From contig NW_022145601.1 of assembly GCF_000002235.5 (NCBI RefSeq), positions 28,994,664 to 29,058,663 of the forward strand: a stretch of 64,000 nt of DNA, written 5' to 3'. Shown in pieces: positions 39,702 to 50,193 of this stretch. Numbering within the stretch: position 1 is the first letter of the stretch; each line of letters starts with the position of its first letter. The notes under the pieces were generated by a model, which was not told where the DNA came from, searched no databases, and saw nothing but the letters and a program-made list of their open reading frames with translations. The DNA comes from Strongylocentrotus purpuratus (Eukaryota > Echinodermata > Echinoidea > Camarodonta > Strongylocentrotidae). The position numbers were made by a program, and so were the translations under genes.

Positions 39702-42700
39702 TGTATAGCGAATAACATGTAGAGTATATCGGTGAGGGGGTTTCGGGCTTTAATACAGTAGCCGCTATTTCCCATTTGCCTTAAATTTGCTGAAATTCAC
39801 ATGAAATGTAGAATATTATATGCCTCACTCAATACGGGGTGCAAAATTTCTAGCAGCCGAAATTAAAAAGGTCTTATTTTAGCGCATATCAACCAATGTC
39901 CAGAAGAAACCTCAACGTTTGGCGCATAAAACTTCTAGAGTATTTGAAAGGAGATGGGGGTTAATACGTTCGTTGCTGATTTCCCATTTGCTTTAAATGT
40001 GCTGAAACTCACATGAAATGTGGATTATTATATACCTCATTGAATACGGGGTGCAAAAATTCTAGCAGCCGACTTTAAAAAGTTCTTATTTGAGCGCATA
40101 TCAACCAATGTGGCAGAACAAACCTTAATGTATAAAGCATAACATGTAGAGTATATCGGTAAAGGGGGTTTCAGGCTTTAATACAGTCGCCGCTGTTTCC
40201 CATTTTCCTCAATTTTGCTGAAAATCACATGAAATGTAGATTATTATATACCTCAACCAATAGATGGTGCAAAATTTCTAGCAGCTGACAATAAAAAGGT
40301 CTTATTTCAGCGCATATCAACCGATGTCAAGAACAAACCTCAACGTTTGGCGCATATAACGTCCAGAGTATATAGAAGGGGGTGGGGTTAATACATTCGT
40401 TGCTGATTTCCCATTTGCTTTAAATGTGCTGAAACTCACATGAAATGTAGATTATTTAATACCCCATCGAATACGTGGTGTAAAAATTCTAGCATTCGAC
40501 ATTAAAAAGGTCTTATTTGAGCGCATATCAACCAATGTGGCAGAACAAACCTTAATGTTTAGCGCATATTACATGTAGAGTATATCGGTGAAGGGGTTTC
40601 GGGCTTTTATACAGTCGCCGCTATTTCCCATTTGCCTTAATTTTGCTGAAAATCACATGAAATGTAGATTATTATATACCTCACCCAAGACGGGATGCAA
40701 AAATCCTAGCAGCTGACAATAAAAAGGTTTTATTTGAGCGCATATCAACCAATGTCCAGAACAAACCTAAACATTTGGCGCATATAACGTCCAGAGTATA
40801 TAGAAGGGGGTGGGGTTAATACATTCGTTGCTGATTTCCCATTTGCTTTAAATGTGCTGAAACTCACATGAAATGTAGATTATTTTATACCCCATCGAAT
40901 ACGTGGTGTAAAAATTCTAGCATTCGACATTAAAAAGGTCTTATTTGAGCGCATATCAACCAATGTGGCAGAACAAACCTTAATGTTTAGCGCATATTAC
41001 ATGTAGAGTATATCGGTGAAGGGGGTTTCGGGCTTTTATACAGTCGCCGCTATTTCCCATTTGCCTTAATTTTGCTGAAAATCAAATGAAATGTAGATTA
41101 TTATATACCTCACCCAAGACGGGATGCAAAAATCCTAGCAGCTGACAATAAAAAGGTTTTATTTGAGCGCATATCAACCAATGTCCAGAACAAACCTAAA
41201 CATTTGGCGCATATAACGTCCAGAGTATATAGAAGGGGGTGGGGTTAATACATTCGTTGCTGATTTCCCATTTGCTTTAAATGTGCTGAAACTCACATGA
41301 AATGTAGATTATTTTATACCCCATCGAATACGTGGTGTAAAAATTCTAGCATTCGACATTAAAAAAGGTCTTATTTGAGCGCATATCAACCAATGTGGCA
41401 GAACAAACCTTAATGTTTAGCGCATATTACATGTAGAGTATATCGGTGAAGGGGGTTTCGGGCTTTTATACAGTCGCCGCTATTTCCCATTTGCCTTAAT
41501 TTTGCTGAAAATCACATGAAATTTAGATTATTATATACCTCACCCAAGACGGGATGCAAAAATTCTAGCAGCTGACAATAAAAAGGTCTTATTTGAGCGC
41601 ATATCAACCAATGTCCAGAAGAAACCTAAACATTTGGCGCATATAACGTCCAGAGTATATAGAAGGGGGTGGGGTTAATACATTCGTTGCTGATTTCCCA
41701 TTTGCTTTAAATGTGCTGAAACTCACATGAAATGTAGATTATTTAATACCCCATCGAATACGTGGTGTAAAAATTCTAGCATTCGACATTAAAAAGGTCT
41801 TATTTGAGCGCATATCAACCAATGTGGCAGAACAAACCTTAATGTTTAGCGCATATTACATGTAGAGTATATCGGTGAAGGGGGTTTCGGGCTTTTATAC
41901 AGTCGCCGCTATTTCCCATTTGCCTTAATTTTGCTGAAAATCACATGAAATGTAGATTATTATATACCTCACCCAAGACGGGATGCAAAAATCCTAGCAG
42001 CTGACAATAAAAAGGTTTTATTTGAGCGCATATCAACCAATGTCCAGAACAAACCTAAACATTTGGCGCATATAACGTCCAGAGTATATAGAAGGGGGTG
42101 GGGTTAATACATTCGTTGCTGATTTCCCATTTGCTTTAAATGTGCTGAAACTCACATGAAATGTAGATTATTTTATACCCCATCGAATACGTGGTGTAAA
42201 AATTCTAGCATTCGACAATAAAAAGGTCTTATTTGAGCGCATATAAACAAATGTCCAGAACAGTCCTAAACGTTTGGCGCATATAACGTCTAGAGTACAT
42301 AAAAGGGGATGGGGGTTAATACGTCAGTTGCTGATTTCCCATTTGCTTTAAATGTGCTGAAAATCACATGAAATGTAGATTATTATATACCTACTCGAAT
42401 ACGTGGTTTAAAAATTCTAGCAACCGACATTAAAAAGGTCTTATTTGAGCGCATATCAACCAAAGTGGCAGAAAAAACCTCAATGTATAACGCATAACAT
42501 GTAGAGTATATCGGTGGAGGGGGTTTCGGGCTTTTATACAGTCGACGCTATTTCCCATTTGCCTTAATTTTGCGGAAAATCACATGAAATTTAGATTATT
42601 ATATACCTCACCCAAGACGGGATGCAAAAATTCTAGCAGCTGACAATAAAAAGGTCTTATTTGAGCGCATATCAACCAATGTCCAGAAGAAACCTAAACG

Positions 42701-43469
42701 TTTGGCGCATGTAACGTCCAGAGTATATAGAAGGGGGTGGTGGTTAATACATTCGTTGCTGATTTCCCATTTGCCTTAAATGTGCTGAAAATCACATGAA
42801 ACGTAGATTATTATATACCTCATCGAATACGGGGTGCAAAAATTCTAGCAACCGACATTAAAAAGGTCTGATTTGAGCGCATATCAACTAATGTGGCAGA
42901 ACAAACCTTAATGTATAGCGAATAACATGTAGAGTATATCGGTGAGGGGGTTTCGGGCTTTAATACAGTAGCCGCTATTTCCCATTTGCCTTAAATTTGC
43001 TGAAATTCACATGAAATGTAGAATATTATATGCCTCACTCAATACGGGGTGCAAAATTTCTAGCAGCCGAAATTAAAAAGGTCTTATTTTAGCGCATATC
43101 AACCAATGTCCAGAAGAAACCTCAACGTTTGGCGCATAAAACTTCTAGAGTATTTGAAAGGAGATGGGGGTTAATACGTTCGTTGCTGATTTCCCATTTG
43201 CTTTAAATGTGCTGAAACTCACATGAAATGTGGATTATTATATACCTCATTGAATACGGGGTGCAAAAATTCTAGCAGCCGACTTTAAAAAGTTCTTATT
43301 TGAGCGCATATCAACCAATGTGGCAGAACAAACCTTAATGTATAAAGCATAACATGTAGAGTATATCGGTAAAGGGGGTTTCAGGCTTTAATACAGTCGC
43401 CGCTGTTTCCCATTTTCCTCAATTTTGCTGAAAATCACATGAAATGTAGATTATTATATACCTCAACCA
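39702..43469. repeat. Satellite array, segment 2
   Basis: The same satellite continues in phase after the first transposon. 39702-40430 continues the 22-monomer block; 40430-42210 is AB dimer repeat; 42213-43469 repeats 25705-26950, including the unusual joint 'attcgacaataaaaagg'. The whole segment matches 23187-26950 when the transposon is removed. No gene is present. Confidence 0.95.
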
Positions 43470-43472
43470 ATA
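43470..43472. repeat. ATA target-site duplication, left copy
   Basis: Empty copies read 'cctcaaccaATAgatgg' (26951, 40257). The occupied site reads 'caaccaATA' then the element, then 'ATAgatgg'. Because the element ends in TA, microhomology leaves 2-4 bp as alternatives; 3 bp gives perfectly symmetric ends. Confidence 0.8.
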
Positions 43473-44704
43473 TAGTCCATGGGCCAGACAAGATATTGGT
43501 ACCACCAGAGGTGGCAAAACCATTGTACTTTTTTTTTGTTTGGTAGGCATATATACGTGTAAAAAGTTATGATAGCATTTCCGAATGTACAGCTTAGTCA
43601 CATAATCAGCAGTTTCCATGGCAACACTACACTAAAACCGATATTATTCAAAGAAACAGTTAAAGTCATTTAAAAATTATAAAAACACTTTTGAATGCGT
43701 AAAAATGTACAGTTTAGAATACCTCGCCATAAAGGAAAGTAATGAAATGCAAATTACATTACCATTTATAACGGTTGCCATGGTAACGACCCCAGAATAA
43801 CCTAAAATCAAGGATTTTTGAGTAATTTCCGTAACATATTAGACAATATGCCCTTTCAAGACAAGTTAAAGTCCCCTTTCCAATTTAATGAAAAAACTAT
43901 ATGACTAATACATCATATAAGCCATGAATATGCTATTTAGTACCTTCCCATTGTTACCATGGCAACATGAATTAGAGTTAACAAGATGCCCTGTATGGTA
44001 ATATATGCCATATTTTGGGTATATTTTGGCATTGGAGAGCTGTTGAAGGTTCATTTTGGTGTCTATAAACCGGTTTTCAGGCCCACAGATAAAAGTTTAG
44101 AATACCTCACTATAAAGAAAAATAATGAAATGCAAATTACATTACCATTTATAACAGTTGCCATAGTAACGACCCCAGAATGGCCTAAAATCAAGGATTT
44201 TGGCGTATTTTCAGTAACATATTAGACAATATGCCCTTTCAAGAGAACTTAAAGTCCCCTTTCCAACTTAATGAAAAACTATATGAATAATCTATCATAT
44301 CAGCCAAAAATATATATATTACATTCGCATTGTTACCATGACAACATGAATTAGAGTTAACAAGATGCCCTGTACGGTACTATATGCCATAATTTGGCTA
44401 TAATTGGGATTGGAGAGGTGTTGAAAGTTCATTTTGGTGTCTATACCCAGGTTTTCAGGCACAGGGAACACAGCTAAAGCATTATTTTGGACATTAACAT
44501 AAGACATCACTGCTATTTTTCATACATTTGCATAAAATCAGAGCAAAATGACCATAAATGTAATTTGCCACTGCATATTACAAGCTGTTTCTTAGGGTTT
44601 AGAAAGATATAACATTGTGATGACTACATTAGATGCTAGAAAACTTCATTTGATTGTATGCAATGTTGGAACCAGCACAGATTCATCACATTAATGACCA
44701 TTTG
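43473..44704 (+). repeat. Left long terminal inverted repeat (1.23 kb)
   Basis: It pairs with the reverse complement of 50194-52194. The outer 14 bp are identical; the next about 150 bp are diverged with patches such as 'ggtaccac' and 'atgatagcatttcc'. The rest is strongly similar up to 'aatgaccatttg' at 44704. It contains two 384-bp tandem units where the right arm has four. Confidence 0.9.
43713..44460 (-). repeat. Two 384-bp tandem units in the left arm
   Basis: 'tttagaatacctc' occurs at 43713 and 44096, and 'gttttcagg' at 44073 and 44451. Each unit has 'gttgccatggtaacga' and 'tgttaccatggcaacatg' type dyads centred on CCATGG. An ORF at 43986-44225 is only a reading of this repeat. Confidence 0.85.
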
Positions 44705-45000
44705 TTTGTCCCTGGGAAGTCCCTGGGATGTATACAGGCGCGCCGGAAGCAGTTTGGGATTGGGGGGGGGGGGGCAAACAATCCAGGGGGCTCACCCAGT
44801 GTCGGATCCAGGGGGGGGGGGGGGGGGCCGGGGGGGGGGGGGGCGCCCCCCCCTTGGGAAACAAAAGTTTAAAATCACGTTATTTTAACATCTTTTTTTG
44901 GAGATGGGCCCCCTCCTCTGGCGCTGAAGGGTGGGGGGCGGGTGCAATTTTTTAAATTTTCAAAGAACAAAAACAAAAAAATAGTGCTCACTTTTGTAGG
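44705..45000. other. G-rich segment with possible nested transposon ends
   Basis: The segment includes 'tacaggcgcgccggaagc' (44731), several long G runs, 'gtgtcggatccagg' (44800) and 'gggcgccccccc'. The last two resemble the ends of hAT-type or similar DNA transposons I have seen in invertebrates ('cagtggcggatccagg' style). No complete nested element or target duplication can be shown. Poly-glycine ORFs here are artefacts of the G runs. Confidence 0.4.
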
Positions 45001-45009
45001 CATTGAATT

Positions 45010-46175
45010 ATGGTCAGATAGGCATATTTACTTAGATACCTTATTTGTGACAATGGCAGTTCACTAATTGGCGGGGAGCTCAGGGGTTTTAGTTATTTAA
45101 TTACGGTCAGATGAGCATCCAGGGGCCCGTCTTAGGGCCCTTGGTGGGGTCCAGGGGGCAGAGCACCCGGAAGTTCAGGGGTTTTAGGTATTTAATTACG
45201 GTCAGATGAGCATCCGGGGGCCGCCTTAGGGCCCTTGGTGGGGTCCAGGGGGTAGAGCACCCGGAAGCTCAGGGATTTTAGGCATTTAATTACGGTCAAG
45301 TGAGCATCCAGGGGCCCCCTTAGAGCCCTTGGTGGGGTCCAGGGACTCCAGGGGGCAGAGCCCCCCGAAGCTCAGGGATTTAGGTATTTAATTACGGTCA
45401 GATGAGCATCCAGGGGCCCGCCTTAGAGCCCTTGGTGGGGTCCAGGGGGCAGAGCACCCGGAAGTTCAGGGGTTTTAGGTATTTAATTACGGTCAGATGA
45501 GCATCCAGGGCCCGCCTTAGAGCCCTTGGTGGGGTCCAGGGGGCAGAGCACCTGGAAGTTCAGGGGTTTTAGGTATTTAATGACGGTCAGATGAGCATCC
45601 GGGGGCCGCCTTAGGGCCCTTGGTGGGGTCCAGGGGGTAGAGCACCCGGAAGCTCAGGGATTTTAGGCATTTAATTACGGTCAAGTGAGCATCCAGGGGC
45701 CCCCTTAGAGCCCTTGGTGGGGTCCAGGGACTCCAGGGGGCAGAGCCCCCCGAAGCTCAGGGATTTAGGTATTTAATTACGGTCAGATGAGCATCCAGGG
45801 GCCCGCCTTAGAGCCCTTGGTGGGGTCCAGGGGGCAGAGCACCCGGAAGTTCAGGGGTTTTAGGTATTTAATTACGGTCAGATGAGCATCCAGGGGCCGC
45901 CTTAGGGCCCTTGGTGGGGTCCAGGGTGTAGAGCACCCGGAAGCTCAGGGATTTTAGGCATTTAATTACGGTCAGATGAGCATCCAGGGGCCCGCCTTAG
46001 AGCCCTTGGTGGGGTCCAGGGGGCAGAGCACCCGGAAGTTCAGGGGTTTTAGGTATTTAATTACGGTCAGATGAGCATCCAGGGGCCGCCTTAGGGCCCT
46101 TGGTGGGGTCCAGGGGGCAGAGCCCCCCGAAGCTCAGGGATTTAGGTATTTAATGACGGTCAGATGAGCATTTTT
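45010..46175. repeat. G-rich minisatellite, about 95-bp units
   Basis: 'ggtcagatgagcatcc' or its variant starts at 45105, 45200, 45294, 45396, 45491, 45585, 45679, 45781, 45876, 45970, 46065 and 46158, so twelve units of 93-102 bp follow a decayed first one. Each reads on through 'gcccttggtggggtccag' and 'tttaattac'. Units at 45200, 45294 and 45396 recur at 45585, 45679 and 45781, a 4-unit higher-order repeat of 385 bp. Multiple GGGG runs make G-quadruplex folding possible. Confidence 0.92.
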
Positions 46176-46714
46176 ATACCTTATTTGTGACATTGGTAGG
46201 TCATTCATTTTTTCTCTCCGTCTATCTTTCTTTTTCTCTTTAACATACTTTTTCAAAAAGTGACGGGGGGGGGGGGGGGTTCGAGCCCAGCCACTTTGCA
46301 GACCATGACATAAAGGCTTCTAAATAAGCATATTTTCGCCCGACTGTAATTTAGGAATTTCTTATTTTCCAACAAACGCATAAAAAGGTATGACTTACAA
46401 AAAAATGGAGAAAAAATACCGGAAAATCATGTCATAACAGCAACATTTGTAAATCACTGGTATCGTACAGATATACCCCCCCCCCCATCAGTACGCCAGC
46501 GTTTAAGGGCTCATGTCTTCTCACCCTATAACATAACAAAAAAACAGACACGCTTTCCCATTCTCGCACAATATGTCCACGATATGCGCGTATCGCTATT
46601 ATAAACCGTATAGGTAGCATGCGCAATGTTTATGAAATTTATTTGTTGTGAACTTTCCTTTTCTTTGAATGGAATGGTATATGTGATTTAATTCAGGTTT
46701 TTATTATTGTTATG
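46176..46714. other. AT-rich unique stretch between minisatellite and decayed gene
   Basis: It contains a pyrimidine run at 46205-46245, a G run at 46265-46279 and a C run near 46477. No coding signal or repeat is recognised. If the neighbouring gene ever had a promoter it would be expected here, but I can point to no convincing element. Confidence 0.5.
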
Positions 46715-49494
46715 GCCAGAGATTTTCTGTACAACTTGGTAGGACCTCTTTGGCAGAATCCCAGTCGACCAGAAAATTGAAGAAACCATCAACAAGGACA
46801 CACAGACCACTGGGGTGGGGGGACAAAAGGTTCAGCCTAAATCCAGGAGCTGACATCTGAGTACAGAAGGTCAGGAGCTCATATTATTTTGAGGGAGTTG
46901 AGAGACATGGTCAGCAGAAACAGTTTACAGCACTTCAACCATCTGGACCTGCAACTAAGCCGGATAAGAAAAGATGAGGGTCAACTTATCTACTGTAATC
47001 CCGGCCCCACTAGATATTAAAGACCTGCTGAAAGTTCACAAAGTTGGAAAAGAAGCATACCGAAAAGATTGTTTGGAAAAAGAGCAACCCATGGTAAACT
47101 TTCATGACAAGATGAAAAAAGAGAGCCTGAAGACCTTCCTCAACATCAATAAAAAGCAGGCTGGTTACAAAGCTAAAGGGAATCAGGTAATCGTGCAGGC
47201 AGACCGAAACCTCTTTGGGCGCATGCATGATCATCATTGCTCACAGCAGAGCGCTATATCTATTATAGAGGTTCTAGGACGCCCACTCGGACCAATACCG
47301 TGGACACTGGCAACAGCATTGCTCTCTGCGCAAGACAAACAGAGCTGGAGAAAATTGTGTCACCAGCAGATCTCACTCCGAAGCCTTCAGCTTGTATCAT
47401 TGATAGAATGAGCCTTGTCCATAGACTCAAAGGGGGTGACAAGTCATTTGCACATCTAGCAGATGCTGCACTGACGCTAGCTCTGCACGAAGGCACTGAT
47501 AGTGCCAGGACTGATGTCGTGTTCGATGTCTACAGGGATGAGTCCATCAAGAATGCTAAGAAATACAACAGAGGTTCCACCGCTGAAACACAATGGAAGA
47601 ACATTGCACCTTGTCACAACATTTTGCAGTGGAAAAAATTCTGAAGAAACCCTGAAAACAAAAGTTAGCCTAGATTAAATTTTTGGTCGATCAGTGGAAG
47701 CAGCCTGCAGAGAGGGAGAAGCTTCATGATAAGTCACTTTATGTAGCAAGTGGAGAAGCACTATGAAGAAATCATAACTCTGAAAACAACACAAGAGGAA
47801 GCTGACACACGAATGCTTCTTCATGCATGACATGCTGCGGAGGATGGATACAGATCCATAGTAACCACAGCCGAAGACACAGATGTGCTGGTAATCTGTG
47901 TTTGTATTATCGTGCTGTCCCATGGTGTTACATTTTTCCGCTGTGCCCTCATCGTTTCCATTCCGTCTGCATACTGGTCCCTTACCACTTACAGCTTGCT
48001 CGTGCCAGCTAGTGTCACCGTGTTGGCCTTTCCCTCGCCGGGTCTCACTAGAGCCCCACCGGATGGGTACCTGCTACTTACCACCCGGAACGCAACCATA
48101 AGTGCCATTCGCTGAACATTCGCTTGGCCTTGGAGACGTCACACACGGTATATGAAAGCTGGACACTCACCCTAGCTACCGCGGTCACACTTCAGTTCTC
48201 AAGTTCACGGATGTACGTCCTCATTGTTCTTCTCAACAATTAATCATAAATCTTCATAATTCTTCATAATGCCTACACATGGAAGCAGGGGCGGCAGAGC
48301 GACTAACAAATTAGGTGCACTTGTCAAAGTAAAAGGGGCAATTGTCCAATGTACAAAGGGGCACTCCTGGGGTACTTCGAAACTGGGGAGGGGGCTGGTA
48401 TACAGTAACAGCCCGTTGGACAAAATATGACACATCGTCACGTCACCGTTCTCACTGCCCCACGAACGGATCCATGATCGACGGCCTCGTACCAGCCCAC
48501 CGTCCTTATACCGTCCTCTTATAGTCCTCATACCGGGTTCTCGATCATTGTGTGCCTCCGCTTGTGCCCACACGGCGAAAGTTTTGGGCATGCCCATAAC
48601 TTTTGCCGGTTCTCGGCTGGTCTCTTTGGCCACTAACAGGCCCTTACCGTGCATGTTCACCGATCACTCAAAGCCCCGCCGTGTGCCCTCATCGTTTTCC
48701 ACCGACCACACAAAATTTACCACACGGTGGCACACGGTAGGCCTAGCCGGCGCAATGGGACAGATACTGTAGCAAGAAACTGACCTGCTTTCTGAGAAGT
48801 CTGGCTGGACAAAGAACCGCATCGGGTACATTTATGTTTGCAAACTGCAAGCTTTTTGGGTGAAGATGTCTGCCAGGCTCTAACCCCTGCCTTTACTGGC
48901 TGCGACATAGTGCGTTTGCAGGACGTGGAAAGCTGGGTGCACTTAAGCTCCTGACTTTAAGCATCTTGGTGAAGAATGGGATGTTTCAACAACGCTAATA
49001 GACAAGATTCAAGAGTTTGTGTGTCGAAATGTATGTATTCATATCCACAATCTGATGAGACCGGATCAATGAACTCCGCTACCACCCCTTCTTTGCAAAA
49101 GGAGGAGAGGTAGAATCCAGCCACCTACCTCCAAGCAAAGACTCTTTGCGCATGCATGTTCTTCGGGTGAACTACATGTACCAGGCTGCAATATGGCGAC
49201 GCTGCCTTGTGAGTTAACCCGTAGTCAAATATCCAACGACCTGTGGGTGGAACACAGATGGCAACAGCAATCTGTCCATAGAATAGATAGCACAGCACCG
49301 GAATCTGTGTTGCAATTGATGTCCTGCAAGTGTACTGTGCCCGTGCCTGCAAAATTCCTGCCTCGTGAACCAACTGAAATGCACTAACATTTGCAAATTA
49401 AAGACCTTCACAAACCAGCAGGAAGATGATGAAGATAAAGAAGTGGCAAAAGTCAAGGTAGACGATTCAGACACAGACTCATGATAAATTAAAG
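46715..49494 (+). pseudogene. Decayed transposon protein: XPG-like nuclease motif and TSO1-like cysteine region
   Basis: Pieces of one protein family follow in the expected order on the + strand, in changing frames. They are 'TDHWGGGTKG' (near 46800), 'ADRNLFGRM' and 'RPLGPIPWTLAT' (frame 46974-47411), 'SPADLTPKPSACIIDRM' and 'DVVFDVYRDESIKNA' (frame 47237-47644), 'QEEADTRMLLHA' (47792) with 'AEDTDVLVICV' (47870), 'FTGCD' and 'SAFAGRGKLGALKLL' (48909), 'QAAIWRRCL' (49172), 'SVLQLMSCKC', and an acidic tail ending at 49494. 'EEAD...EDTD' resembles the XPG/FEN1 internal nuclease motif with its acidic residues. The C-terminal cysteines resemble a TSO1/tesmin CXC domain. Frame changes, at least one in-frame stop and an internal insertion mean it is not functional. 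Family recognition is from memory; the Academ link is inference. Confidence 0.75.
47905..48770. other. Unclassified 0.87-kb insertion in the decayed gene
   Basis: Family similarity stops after 'DTDVLVICV' and resumes near 48775, just before 'TKNRIG'. The intervening DNA is GC-richer and has 9-bp inverted 'ctgtcccat' / 'atgggacag' near its ends (47914 and 48756). It also has repeated 'cacacgg' and 'ccctcatcgtt' motifs, and a hAT-like 'caggggcggcagagcg' at 48286. I see no clear target duplication. A 138-codon minus-strand frame (48244-48660) matches nothing I know. It may be a MITE, or highly diverged host sequence. Confidence 0.5.
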
Positions 49495-50193
49495 TGAGAT
49501 GAATATAATTTTGTTCCAAGAGAAATGTAGGAAACAACTTCGGCGTTCCCTTATTAACGTGTTGACTGCAGGAGTAACTTTGAGAAAGTTTGCCGAAGTG
49601 AGGATGAACATACATGTAGTAGATGTTGCTTTCTTCTCTCTTGTCAATTCAGGATGAAAACAAAGAGAGGTGTTGCAGACAAAAGAAGAGTCGGTGACCT
49701 GTGATTGTGTGTGATCTATTTACCACAAGTCACCAGTATCTAATTGACAAATAAGCTGCTATTATCAAAGTCATGGTGACAACTTAGGGTAGGCTTAAAA
49801 TTCCAGATCACATGGAAAGGACACTTGTAGGTTAAACTCGAAGATGTACTAGATATATTTTATCAGTTACATCATTTCGAACAATCAATGTAAAGTTTAA
49901 AAGGCATATACATGTTTTTTTCTGGCGTTGAGAATGTGAATTAATTTGTGTCCAAATGGACTACTTAAATTCAATCACACCTTTCTTTCAAAGAGAGTAA
50001 ACAAAAAAATAGGAAAGAGAGGGTGTGACAAAATAGTTTCTGAGACTTCGTGCAAACCGCCTGTAATATTTCTGCCCAAAGAAGGCGTTTTGATAAACAG
50101 ACACAAATTTTCTGGCATTCATATTTACCTTTGACTCATTTATTCTCATTTTGCTCGTAGTATCCTTCGGGACAGTTTTGATACAATAGGAAG
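49495..50193. other. Non-coding stretch between decayed gene and right arm
   Basis: This is AT-rich unique sequence. It is the 3' flank of the decayed gene, with no further family similarity, no repeat and no clear poly(A) signal. It ends where the right inverted arm begins ('caaatggtcattaatg'). Confidence 0.55.

Noticed and set aside
44654-44955. Glycine/proline-rich frames
   Set aside because: They come from long G runs and exist in all three frames at once.
47010-47237. Minus-strand frames under the decayed gene (also 47263-47496 and 49214-49615)
   Set aside because: They are shadows of the + strand family matches and have no recognisable content.
48244-48660. 138-codon minus-strand frame
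   Set aside because: It lies entirely in the segment inserted in the decayed gene, matches nothing I know, and overlaps + strand frames of similar length.
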